A stretch of DNA of 12,221 bases, from assembly GCA_024277605.1 (NCBI GenBank), contig JAJRUU010000132.1, forward strand, positions 1 to 12,221. Reading direction: 5' to 3'. The stretch comes from a bacterium. Lineage in GTDB: Bacteria > SZUA-182 > SZUA-191 > JAJRXT01. Below the pieces are notes generated by a model. It was not told where the DNA came from and ran no database searches. It was given only the letters and a program-made list of their open reading frames with translations. Positions 1 to 6,633 of the stretch are shown in pieces (the first letter of the stretch is position 1; each line of letters starts with the position of its first letter). The position numbers and the translations under genes were made by a program.

Positions 1-986
1 AAATAGTTTAAAAAAGCACTGCAGGCCCCCTTAATTTCTTCGGCATTTCGTAAGAAGTTATTTTTTAGAGCCAGCCTAAGCAATTTGCCCCACTCGGCAA
101 AATTGGAAAAACAACGGCCAGCTTTGGGGAGATAAATAACCTCGCCGGGTATCTGGGCCAATCTTTTCTGCTGATCATCCGTCAACTCTGTGGTGGGAAA
201 ATAGACGACATCCTTTGGCAAAATTTTGTGATTGTCTATTAAAAAATTCGGCCCCCTTTGATTATCTGCCAGCTCCCGCGTTGGAGATACAAGCGTTATT
301 CCATATAAATAGGTCTTTTTTTCTTTAGAAACAGGACGAAGGTTCCATAAAAATCCGCTGGCTATGGTCTGAGCGGACAGCTTGGCCAGAGATATCAGGT
401 TTTCTTTCAGGTTTTCAAAATAACCCGCAATATGCTTTTGTCCTGGAAAGCTAATATTTGGATGCTCGAAAAACTCCTGGTTACTTTTAGAAAGCAAAGC
501 TTTTAAATAAAGATATGACCGTACATTTGTATTTGGATAGACTAAAATCTGTCCGGAACCCAACGCCTTCTCTATCCGGTGAAGCAGGATATTTACTGAA
601 TAAAACTCCGCTAACCTATTGCACAAATCCTTTTTAAAAATATTCTCGGCTACGGGGGATTTTAGAGTATCTGAAACATATTGAAATAATTCATCATGCT
701 GTTCTCGATAGAACGGAAAAACCGATTCTATAATATCAACGGCTTTGTCTATCGCAAGGTTATTTATTGTTTTTGCATTTAGTTGATCCACTTCTAATAA
801 ATTAATTTTCCCACGCTCAATAAGTTTATTAACAAAACCAGGAAGTGGAGGAGGAAAGAATCTTATTCCTTTTCGGTGATGATACGTATGAAACGGCTCA
901 ACAATAAAAACGGAATTATTTCTCTTAAGACATTGATTAATGATATAGCTATGATGTTTTTTTACTGTTTCAAATACAATATTCAT
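1..986 (-). CDS. Unrecognised protein, C-terminus cut by window edge; possible glycan-transfer protein
   Basis: An open frame of about 328 codons runs from ATG at 986 to the left edge without a stop, so the C-terminus is missing. A TAA codon lies directly before the ATG in the same frame, so the start cannot be further upstream. The Shine-Dalgarno signal is poor. The gene begins 21 bp after the acetyltransferase stop, so it is probably the next gene of the operon. I do not recognise a family. The protein looks soluble: no signal peptide or membrane segment is evident. The N-terminal part is Lys/Glu/Asn-rich, and around residues 228-290 there is a block containing SPTRELADNQRGPNFLID followed by VVYFPTTEL. 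Its position after pseI and an acetyltransferase makes a glycosyltransferase-like or other surface-glycan role plausible, but this is inferred from context only. Confidence 0.8.
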   Translation of the reverse strand, partial: MNIVFETVKKHHSYIINQCLKRNNSVFIVEPFHTYHHRKGIRFFPPPLPGFVNKLIERGKINLLEVDQLNAKTINNLAIDKAVDIIESVFPFYREQHDELFQYVSDTLKSPVAENIFKKDLCNRLAEFYSVNILLHRIEKALGSGQILVYPNTNVRSYLYLKALLSKSNQEFFEHPNISFPGQKHIAGYFENLKENLISLAKLSAQTIASGFLWNLRPVSKEKKTYLYGITLVSPTRELADNQRGPNFLIDNHKILPKDVVYFPTTELTDDQQKRLAQIPGEVIYLPKAGRCFSNFAEWGKLLRLALKNNFLRNAEEIKGACSAFLNY

Positions 987-1007
987 TTAATACCAACGCG
1001 TAAGCGG

Positions 1008-1553
1008 TTAAATATCTGTTTCCAACATATAAACGATGTAGCTGTCCTGGAACTCACCATTAACAATATTGGATTCCCGTAAAAGCCCTTCCATCTTAAA
1101 GCCACATTTTACAAACAGGTTGAGCGATCTTATGTTTTCTGTGTTTATCCCGGCCTGTATACGATGCAGGCTCAACCGCTCAAAACAATACTTTACCACC
1201 GAGATCAGGGTTTCTTTCGCCAGCCCCTTGCCCATAAAAGCTTTTCGCCCCAAGCTAATACCCACTGTCCCAGATTTATTATGCCAGTCTATGGTTGAAA
1301 ACGTAATATTGCCTATATGCAAGCCATCGTTTTTCAGAAATATGCCTATAAGGGCTTTATCTTTTCGCCCCGCAAAAGATTGCACATACAACACACAGCT
1401 TTCCTTGGTTTGCTGTGTATTTGCACAACTAAGATATTTGTTGATTTCGGAATCATTCAACCAATCAGCATAATCCTGAGAAACATCGTCTAAGTTTACA
1501 TTTCTTAAAATTAATCGGTCAGTCTTGATATTTATGGTTAGGTTTTTGCTCAT
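1008..1553 (-). CDS. GNAT N-acetyltransferase, RimJ/RimL type (possible PseH role)
   Basis: 181 residues, a complete GNAT domain. Family features visible: an N-terminal TDRLILR strand (residues 11-17), a central beta strand with GNITFSTIDW (81-90), the acetyl-CoA pyrophosphate loop in RKAFMGKGLA (103-112), and the late NTENIRSLNLFVKCGF segment (138-152) typical of RimJ/RimL-like members. GNAT enzymes move acetyl from acetyl-CoA to an amine. The gene follows pseI by 43 bp, so the likely substrate is an amino sugar. In the pseudaminic acid pathway the acetyltransferase PseH acetylates the 4-amino group made by PseC, and this is the only acetyltransferase in the window. It could instead act on another amino group of the final sugar. 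The ribosome site before the ATG is weak. Confidence 0.88.
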   Translation of the reverse strand: MSKNLTINIKTDRLILRNVNLDDVSQDYADWLNDSEINKYLSCANTQQTKESCVLYVQSFAGRKDKALIGIFLKNDGLHIGNITFSTIDWHNKSGTVGISLGRKAFMGKGLAKETLISVVKYCFERLSLHRIQAGINTENIRSLNLFVKCGFKMEGLLRESNIVNGEFQDSYIVYMLETDI

Positions 1554-1596
1554 TTATTTATCTTGTACTTAGAGTTTCTTAACTGCTGCTATCCTA

Positions 1597-2652
1597 TTAC
1601 CCTACTAAATCCCAACCCATTGGAGTTCCCCTTTGAATAGCTCTGCTCGCTTTTTTACCAAGTAAATCAGCCAAACATTTTGGATGCAGCCCATGTCCCG
1701 GCCTTATAGACCTGACGTTTTTTTCAGTCAGGGTTTCCCCTGCCGTTATGTCGGCGACAGCAAAGAGTGACCGCGCAAATTCCCGGCTTTTTCTAGCTTT
1801 TTCTGATAATTCATAGTTTACCTCTCCCAAGGCTTTCTCCACCTCACGGATAGATTTTATCATTGCCTTAAATTCTTCCGGCTCTGCGGAAAAAGCGGCA
1901 TCCGGCCCGCCTAGCGACCGGTCATAAATAAAATGTTTCTCGATTATATTCGCCCCCAGGGCGACCGAGGCGATAGCCGCCGATGTGCCCAGGGTATGAT
2001 CCGATAGACCCACCACAGTATTAAAGGTTTCCGCCAGATTTGGTATTGTTTTTAGGTTAGCCTCTTCAATCGGCGCCGGATAAGCGCTGGTACACTTGAG
2101 CAAAGCAATTTGATGGTTCCCTTTTCTCCTGCAAGCATTAACCGCTTCTTCTATGTCGGCAAGCGTCGCAATCCCGGTAGACATAATAACAGGTTTGCCT
2201 TTGGCGGCGATATATTCGATAAGCGGGATATCGGTTATCTCAAAAGAGGCGATTTTGTAAACCGGAACATTCAAGCCCTCCAGGAAATCCACCGCCGTAT
2301 TATCAAAGGGAGTGGAAAACCAGATCATCCCTAAATCTTCCGCCAGTTGTTTTAATTCGGGCTGCCACTTCCAGGGGGTATAGGCCTCCTGGTAGAGTTG
2401 GTATAATCCTTTTCCATCCCACAGAGTTCCATGCTTTATTTGAAAACACTCTTTATCTGAGTCTATAGTCATGGAATCGGCGGTATAGGTTTGCAGTTTA
2501 ATGGCATCCGCCCCGCATTCTTTGGCAGCTCGAACAATGCGAACCGCTTCATCGAAATTATGATTATGGTTGGCGGACATCTCAGCTATGATGAAGGTTG
2601 ATTGTCCTTCCCCAATTTTTCCCCCTGCTATTTCTATGAAATTGTCACCCAT
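1597..2652 (-). CDS. pseI: Pseudaminic acid synthase PseI
   Basis: 351 residues, the usual family length. PseI condenses 2,4-diacetamido-2,4,6-trideoxy-L-altrose with phosphoenolpyruvate to give pseudaminic acid (NeuB superfamily, metal-dependent TIM barrel plus C-terminal SAF/antifreeze-like domain). Visible marks: IIAEMSANHN (21-30), the LYQLYQEAYTPWKW segment (83-96), which points to PseI rather than NeuB or LegI, WFSTPFD (111-117), YKIASFEI (132-139), GLSDHTLG (215-222), EKHF (238-241), and a SAF domain from about 293 with the conserved IRPGHGLHP (316-324). The ATG is preceded by AAGGAA at 7 nt. It starts 18 bp after the deacetylase gene and is followed by the acetyltransferase. No key motif appears lost. 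This is the most secure pathway assignment here together with pseC. Confidence 0.96.
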   Translation of the reverse strand: MGDNFIEIAGGKIGEGQSTFIIAEMSANHNHNFDEAVRIVRAAKECGADAIKLQTYTADSMTIDSDKECFQIKHGTLWDGKGLYQLYQEAYTPWKWQPELKQLAEDLGMIWFSTPFDNTAVDFLEGLNVPVYKIASFEITDIPLIEYIAAKGKPVIMSTGIATLADIEEAVNACRRKGNHQIALLKCTSAYPAPIEEANLKTIPNLAETFNTVVGLSDHTLGTSAAIASVALGANIIEKHFIYDRSLGGPDAAFSAEPEEFKAMIKSIREVEKALGEVNYELSEKARKSREFARSLFAVADITAGETLTEKNVRSIRPGHGLHPKCLADLLGKKASRAIQRGTPMGWDLVG

Positions 2653-2670
2653 AACGGTTTCCTTGATTGG

Positions 2671-3348
2671 CTATAAGATTCGTCTAATAGTAGTAAAGGT
2701 TTCCGCATATTCTATCCCCACCACATTACCCCACTTTCTGGCAATTGTTTTGATGGCTTTTGGCGAACGTGGATGGGGATACTTCCTTACCTCTGAATCA
2801 TAAACCTCAATCACTTTTATTTTTGTTTCAATCGTTTTCTCAATATTAACAAAGAAATCGGGATTGTATACGCCAAATTCCCCAAACGCCCATTCGGTTG
2901 AGGAGGGTACCTCAAAGGTGTATATTTCTTTTACTGGACAACTTGCAAGTGGTCTGGTGGCAGTTAATACTGCCCGATGGGTTATAAGATGATCTATGTT
3001 TAAGTCGCATTTGCTATGGGTAAAAAGTATCTCTGGTTTAACCTTGTGGGTTATCTCTTCTACCTTTTTAACCACTTCCAATAGCGGAATAGTGTCAAAG
3101 CTATTGTCCGGAAAATCAAACAAAAGAAGTTCTTTGGCACCCAATAGCTTAGCGGCCTCTTTAGCCTTCTCTTTTAATTCGCCAACCTGCTTTTTACCGG
3201 CATCTCTTCTGTTGAAATGGCGAGAGGTTATCCCTTCACCCAAAATAGCTATAAAAACATCATTGCCTTCCTCGACTAGTCTGGAAATCATGCCCCCGCA
3301 TCCCAAAACTTCATCGTCCGGATGAGCTACAATAACAAGGACTTTCAT
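2671..3348 (-). CDS. PIG-L/LmbE-type N-acetyl sugar deacetylase
   Basis: 225 residues, one complete PIG-L domain. These zinc hydrolases remove N-acetyl groups from amino sugars (GlcNAc-PI, mycothiol and bacillithiol precursors and others). The N-terminal AHPDDE motif (8-13) supplies His9 and Asp12 as zinc ligands and Asp11 as catalytic base. The second motif, HSKCDLNIDH (111-120), supplies the third ligand His120. The start ATG overlaps the formyltransferase stop as ATGA, with GGGGGA just upstream, so the two proteins are translationally coupled. Sitting between a formyltransferase and pseI, it probably deacetylates a nonulosonic acid or its hexose precursor so that another group can be put on the amine. 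The substrate is inferred. Confidence 0.9.
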   Translation of the reverse strand: MKVLVIVAHPDDEVLGCGGMISRLVEEGNDVFIAILGEGITSRHFNRRDAGKKQVGELKEKAKEAAKLLGAKELLLFDFPDNSFDTIPLLEVVKKVEEITHKVKPEILFTHSKCDLNIDHLITHRAVLTATRPLASCPVKEIYTFEVPSSTEWAFGEFGVYNPDFFVNIEKTIETKIKVIEVYDSEVRKYPHPRSPKAIKTIARKWGNVVGIEYAETFTTIRRIL

Positions 3349-4043
3349 TTTTCCCCCTTGATAAGGGTAATTTTCACATCTGCAAGTAGCCTTCCATTAT
3401 ATAAGGATGCTCTAGAAAATTCGACCTTAAATCCCTTGTACATTAAGAAACTTTTAGGATAGCCCTCTGCATCAAGCATCCTTATAAAATCGAATAACTC
3501 TTCTAAGCTGGAGAATTCCGGAATCTCGCTTTCTTCCGGCTTCCTCCTTTTAAATGGAACCACTTCCCCTTTTTGAGGTTCCGGATGTATCTCCTCTGTT
3601 GCTATTTTCTTAATCATTTTGGCAGACAGATTAATTGCTCTTATATATATTTCCTCTGCTGAACTTCCGAAGAGCGATAAGCTTTCTTTAAAGTATACCG
3701 GACCAGCATCGAGTTCTTTTACCATTCGCAAAGCGGTCACCTTGGTTTCCTTGTGTCCCCTGGCGATTAAGTTTTGCAAGGGACTGCCCCCCCTGCCATA
3801 GGGCACATCGGTCATATGAAAACAGACACATTCATAATTATTCACCATTTTTTCCGGCACTATCCATGACCAGTGGAGAAAAAAGATATAGCGAGGCTTA
3901 TACTTTTTTACCTTCTTTAATAAACCTTCTCTGGTAGCTGCATAAAACCAATTCCCCGGGTAATTGGAAATAACCTCGTCAAAAATTCTTTTATTCCAAG
4001 TCTTGCAGCCTGCTACGATGTAATTTTTACTGTTGTTGTTCAT
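3345..4043 (-). CDS. Formyltransferase-family protein (methionyl-tRNA formyltransferase-like), likely sugar N-formyltransferase
   Basis: 232 residues. The core PF00551-type fold is recognisable from CFHMTDVPYGRGGSPLQNLI (74-93) followed by TALRMVKELDAG (103-114). These correspond to the NxHxSxLPxxRGxxP and HxMxxxxDAG blocks of Fmt, ArnA and VioF. Such enzymes transfer formyl from N10-formyltetrahydrofolate to an amine. The usual catalytic triad is Asn-His-Asp; here His76 and Asp112 are in place but the Asn position is Cys74. The N-terminal half is shorter than in Fmt, and the last ~60 residues form a separate small alpha/beta tail unlike the Fmt tRNA-binding domain, so tRNA is an unlikely substrate. 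The start overlaps the ATP-grasp stop (ATGA) with no Shine-Dalgarno of its own, and the stop overlaps the deacetylase start. An amino sugar is the probable acceptor. Confidence 0.85.
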   Translation of the reverse strand: MNNNSKNYIVAGCKTWNKRIFDEVISNYPGNWFYAATREGLLKKVKKYKPRYIFFLHWSWIVPEKMVNNYECVCFHMTDVPYGRGGSPLQNLIARGHKETKVTALRMVKELDAGPVYFKESLSLFGSSAEEIYIRAINLSAKMIKKIATEEIHPEPQKGEVVPFKRRKPEESEIPEFSSLEELFDFIRMLDAEGYPKSFLMYKGFKVEFSRASLYNGRLLADVKITLIKGEK

Positions 4044-4786
4044 GATATTGTATTGTTGAGCATCCTTTTATAAGCATTATCATCTAGGAAATATTCGTCC
4101 CAATACCTTACCGCTATCCCACCAACGTGCGGTTTATACGTTAACTTTTCTTCAGGCATTAAATAAGTGTCCAATATCCACTCCACATCACAAAAGCCAA
4201 AATGGGCTCTTATGGCGGTAGTACTTGAATAGCGTGGATTTATTTCAAAGACAAAAATTCCTTGCTCGGTTTTTCTTAATTGAATATTTATTGATCCTTT
4301 GAAATTTAAAGCCCTGGCTATCTTTACACAAAGTTTTCTTATCTCTTCATCATTTACGACAATGGCGGTATTTGAAATACCACAACTGTTTAAATCTCTT
4401 TTCAATGTAATTACAAGTATCGTTTCCTCTCCATCGGAAAATACTCCATTAGTATATTCCTCATCGTCCGGAGCCAGGTATTCCTGTAGCATAAAACTGG
4501 GAACTTGTTTTCTGTAAAAATCAAGCTCATCAAAACCCGTTATCTTATACGCTTTTTTTGAGCCACTTCCCTTTCTTGGTTTTAAAAATAAGGGGAACCC
4601 GTTTTTACTAATAAGTTGTTCTATTTGGGCTTTGTCATCAGCTGCTGTTTCGGGATAAGGGAGCCCGTTTTTTTTAAGAAACATAGCGGTTAAATATTTG
4701 TCATTACAAATCTCTTGTACGTGAGAGTCAACACAAACAACTTCTGTGCCCGATAGCTTTTTTATCTCCTGTTTTTTTTGAGACAA
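4040..4786 (-). CDS. ATP-grasp domain part that could be translated from an internal TTG start
   Basis: This 248-residue frame is the C-terminal portion of the interrupted ATP-grasp gene. A TTG codon at 4786 is preceded by AAGAGGAA with 9 nt spacing, a good ribosome site, so a separate ATP-grasp polypeptide could be made even though the in-frame TAA lies 45 nt upstream. The fragment holds the whole ATP-binding and metal-binding core but lacks the N-terminal Rossmann-like region. The GAGGAA bases also encode the conserved-looking Glu-Glu of the full-length protein, so the site may be fortuitous. Confidence 0.5.
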   Translation of the reverse strand: MSQKKQEIKKLSGTEVVCVDSHVQEICNDKYLTAMFLKKNGLPYPETAADDKAQIEQLISKNGFPLFLKPRKGSGSKKAYKITGFDELDFYRKQVPSFMLQEYLAPDDEEYTNGVFSDGEETILVITLKRDLNSCGISNTAIVVNDEEIRKLCVKIARALNFKGSINIQLRKTEQGIFVFEINPRYSSTTAIRAHFGFCDVEWILDTYLMPEEKLTYKPHVGGIAVRYWDEYFLDDNAYKRMLNNTIS

Positions 4787-4831
4787 TGGTGTTAATTCCT
4801 CTTCTGTGCCGATAAAAAGAAAATCAACTTT

Positions 4832-4834
4832 TTA
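4832..4834 (-). other. In-frame TAA stop in the ATP-grasp gene
   Basis: On the minus strand the codons read AGG AAG TAA AAA GTT GAT, and the sense frame is open on both sides with protein-like sequence continuing without a shift. Other genes here (pseC, the reductase, pseI, the acetyltransferase) use TAA as a normal stop, so TAA recoding is unlikely. Confidence 0.9.
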
Positions 4835-5034
4835 CTTCCTGCAAATATCTACGATAGAGTCTAAGTAGTTTTTATCGTCCACTCTGGGTACAATATAGCC
4901 CTTGTCAGTAGTATATAATCCCACAGACAACGGATTAATGTCACAGGAGATTATCCTGGGGCAATATTTCGACATTCTCAGCGACTTTATAATAGCTTGA
5001 CCTAAATCCCCGCCTGCACCGGTAACCAGCACGG

Positions 5035-5757
5035 TTAATTCCATCGGCTAAACACCCCTTTCAATTCCCCCTGCACCCGCCCGAATTCTTCCAGCGAATG
5101 ACAATTAGATCCCAATGAGACCAACACATTTTCCTCTATGCAAAGCGCCAGAAAAGCCTTCAAATTTAGCTGATAGCGGGGATTGATCTCCACCGCTATG
5201 CTTCGTTGCCCGGCTTTGCGGATAATCTCCCGATACAGCCCGGTTGGAAATGCACCAAAATGTTTTTCATAAGTATGCCCGGGGTGCCCCAGAATATCAA
5301 CCACCGGATTGTCCAGCAGGGCCATCGTGGCGGTAAATTCTATCTCTATGGCCTGTTTTGGGGTTAGCTCCGCTAAATTATATTTTCCCCCTTCGCGGGT
5401 GGGATAACTATGCACCACGCCCATCACCACTTCCGCCGCCTGTATTATCTCCTCGTATGCATTCAGATTGCCGCCTAAATCAGCCGCCCGCACCTCAATG
5501 CCGTAATATATTCCAAGTGCCGAATTGTTTAATTTATCCCTGATCAAAATCACTTCCTCTTTGAACCGGTCAAACCAAGAGGTGGTTTTGTCCACGTGCT
5601 CGGTAAAACAGATGGTCTCATAATTCTTATTTAAGGCCAAATCGACATAATCCCGAACGCTGTTTTTCCCGTCGGTATAATCGGTGTGTATATGATACTC
5701 AACCTGTGGAATCTTGTTAATCAAAGAGTTCGCTGGGGGAAAAACTATTTTTTTCAC
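5035..5757 (-). CDS. PHP-domain metal-dependent phosphoesterase (histidinol-phosphatase-like)
   Basis: 240 residues, a single PHP domain. PHP proteins hydrolyse phosphate esters with a trinuclear metal centre; HisK-type histidinol phosphatase is the best-known member. Ligand motifs in order: HIHTDYTDG (His22, His24), TEHVDK (Glu53, His54), GIEV (Glu88), VVHS (His116), ILGHPG (His158) and GSNCHS (Asn218, His220). The last motif is normally GSDxH, so Asp is replaced by Asn. The start is GTG overlapping the methyltransferase stop by 4 bp, with AAGGAAAGG upstream; the end overlaps the ATP-grasp gene by 10 bp. No histidine-biosynthesis gene is nearby, so a phosphorylated sugar or tailoring intermediate is the likelier substrate. 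Confidence 0.88.
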   Translation of the reverse strand: MKKIVFPPANSLINKIPQVEYHIHTDYTDGKNSVRDYVDLALNKNYETICFTEHVDKTTSWFDRFKEEVILIRDKLNNSALGIYYGIEVRAADLGGNLNAYEEIIQAAEVVMGVVHSYPTREGGKYNLAELTPKQAIEIEFTATMALLDNPVVDILGHPGHTYEKHFGAFPTGLYREIIRKAGQRSIAVEINPRYQLNLKAFLALCIEENVLVSLGSNCHSLEEFGRVQGELKGVFSRWN

Positions 5758-6623
5758 CCTTTCCTTCCAAACATAATGATTACCCTTCCCAATCCCAATT
5801 TTGCCAAGGACTTGTATATTTGCCGTTTGAGGGCGCTTTTTCCAGTAGCTTCCAGCACAGTTTCAAAATTGCACTGCATGGCGAAAGCCTTTTTTCCTAT
5901 GGTGTCGTTGCCGATATAATCCATGCCGCCCAACAGAAAAAGTTCTATCGGAAAACTGCTTTCCGTGGATACAATCTCGAACCCGATTTTCTCAATAAAC
6001 TTGGTCAGTGAGTCAAATGAAAAATAATTCAGATGCGCCGGTGGCACAACCCACCACATTTCCTTTTTATAATATTCCACCGCCGCCAACTGAAATGCAT
6101 TGAAATCATTGGGCACCTGGATACACAAAGCGCCCCCCCTATTGAGCAGCTTATCATATATCTGCCGGCAAAATTTTTCAGGGGCCGGATGATGCTCAAG
6201 AACTGAGCCCAACATCACCGCATCATATTTGCCCAGATCTCTTTTAAGCGCACCCGCAAAGCTGTCGGTAACAACGTTTATCCCTCTTTTTCTGGCCAGT
6301 TCGGATTCCGATTCCGAGGGTTCGATCCCAAATGTTTGCCAGCCGTCTTTTTGAAAATATGACAGACATTCCCCATCTGAACAGCCGATATCCAGGATTG
6401 TCTTGTTGGGTTTGTTTTTAACTATACGATTTAATCCCTCCAACTTCGCCTGATAATTCCCCCCCTTGGTGGGGGCATGATAATGCTTTTGGTAAAACTC
6501 TCTAAGTTTATTTTCATCAGGATAGGGATAAGCATGCTTAAAACCACATGTTTGGCAATCAATTATTTCCAATCCGTCTTTATGCGGTATTGCCGTTTTT
6601 TTATCATATTTATGGTCACTCAT
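5754..6623 (-). CDS. Class I SAM-dependent methyltransferase with N-terminal Cys pair
   Basis: 289 residues from the ATG at 6623, chosen because AGGAGG (6628-6633) stands 4 nt upstream; a longer frame to 6695 would overlap the preceding gene and has no such signal. The N-terminus has a CQTCG zinc-ribbon-like pair (23-27), common in sugar methyltransferases of surface-glycan clusters. SAM motif I is ILDIGCSDGE (76-85) with Asp78 and Gly80, and the acidic and post-motif region continues into MLGSVLEHHP. The C-terminal half includes the WWVVPPAHLNYFS segment seen in this family. It transfers a methyl group from SAM, probably to an oxygen, nitrogen or carbon of the sugar or its acyl substituent; the position cannot be told from sequence. 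It overlaps the PHP gene by 4 bp. Confidence 0.88.
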   Translation of the reverse strand: MSDHKYDKKTAIPHKDGLEIIDCQTCGFKHAYPYPDENKLREFYQKHYHAPTKGGNYQAKLEGLNRIVKNKPNKTILDIGCSDGECLSYFQKDGWQTFGIEPSESESELARKRGINVVTDSFAGALKRDLGKYDAVMLGSVLEHHPAPEKFCRQIYDKLLNRGGALCIQVPNDFNAFQLAAVEYYKKEMWWVVPPAHLNYFSFDSLTKFIEKIGFEIVSTESSFPIELFLLGGMDYIGNDTIGKKAFAMQCNFETVLEATGKSALKRQIYKSLAKLGLGRVIIMFGRKG

Positions 6624-6627
6624 AAAA

Positions 6628-6633
6628 CCTCCT
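6628..6633 (-). promoter_or_regulatory. Strong ribosome binding site (AGGAGG) fixing the methyltransferase start
   Basis: Minus-strand AGAGGAGG lies 4 nt before the ATG at 6623. It decides the start 24 codons inside the longest open frame. Confidence 0.85.

Larger units (their letters stand above)
4040..5044 (-). pseudogene. CarB-like ATP-grasp ligase interrupted by an in-frame TAA
   Basis: One frame of 335 codons encodes an ATP-grasp protein but contains TAA at codon 71 (4834-4832). Upstream, residues 1-70 form a Rossmann-like pre-ATP-grasp region (VLVTGAGGDLGQAIIKSLR). The reading continues in the same frame after the stop (KVDFLFIGTEEELTPL), exactly where homologues would carry on. The ATP-grasp domain follows: a glycine-rich ATP loop FLKPRKGSGSKKAY (about 153-166) and the metal-binding strand VFEINPRYSSTT (265-276, with Glu267 and Asn269). 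ATP-grasp enzymes join a carboxylate to an amine or thiol through an acyl phosphate. It begins with ATG overlapping the PHP gene by 10 bp and ends overlapping the formyltransferase by 4 bp. The expected codon is probably GAA or GAG, so one substitution explains the stop. It may be a true nonsense mutation, a sequence error, or a gene split with restart at 4786. Confidence 0.85.

Noticed and set aside
1069..1473. Plus-strand frame of 134 codons over the acetyltransferase
   Set aside because: It is the complement of a well-supported GNAT gene and carries no motif.
4741..4810. Direct repeat CTTCTGTGCC at 4741 and 4801, flanking the region after the in-frame stop
   Set aside because: Both copies encode Gly-Thr-Glu in the same protein frame; a 10-bp match is weak and no duplication of the 60 bp between is seen.
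4832..4834. Stop-codon recoding (selenocysteine or pyrrolysine) as the explanation for the in-frame stop
   Set aside because: Those amino acids use TGA and TAG; this is TAA, which also ends several neighbouring genes.
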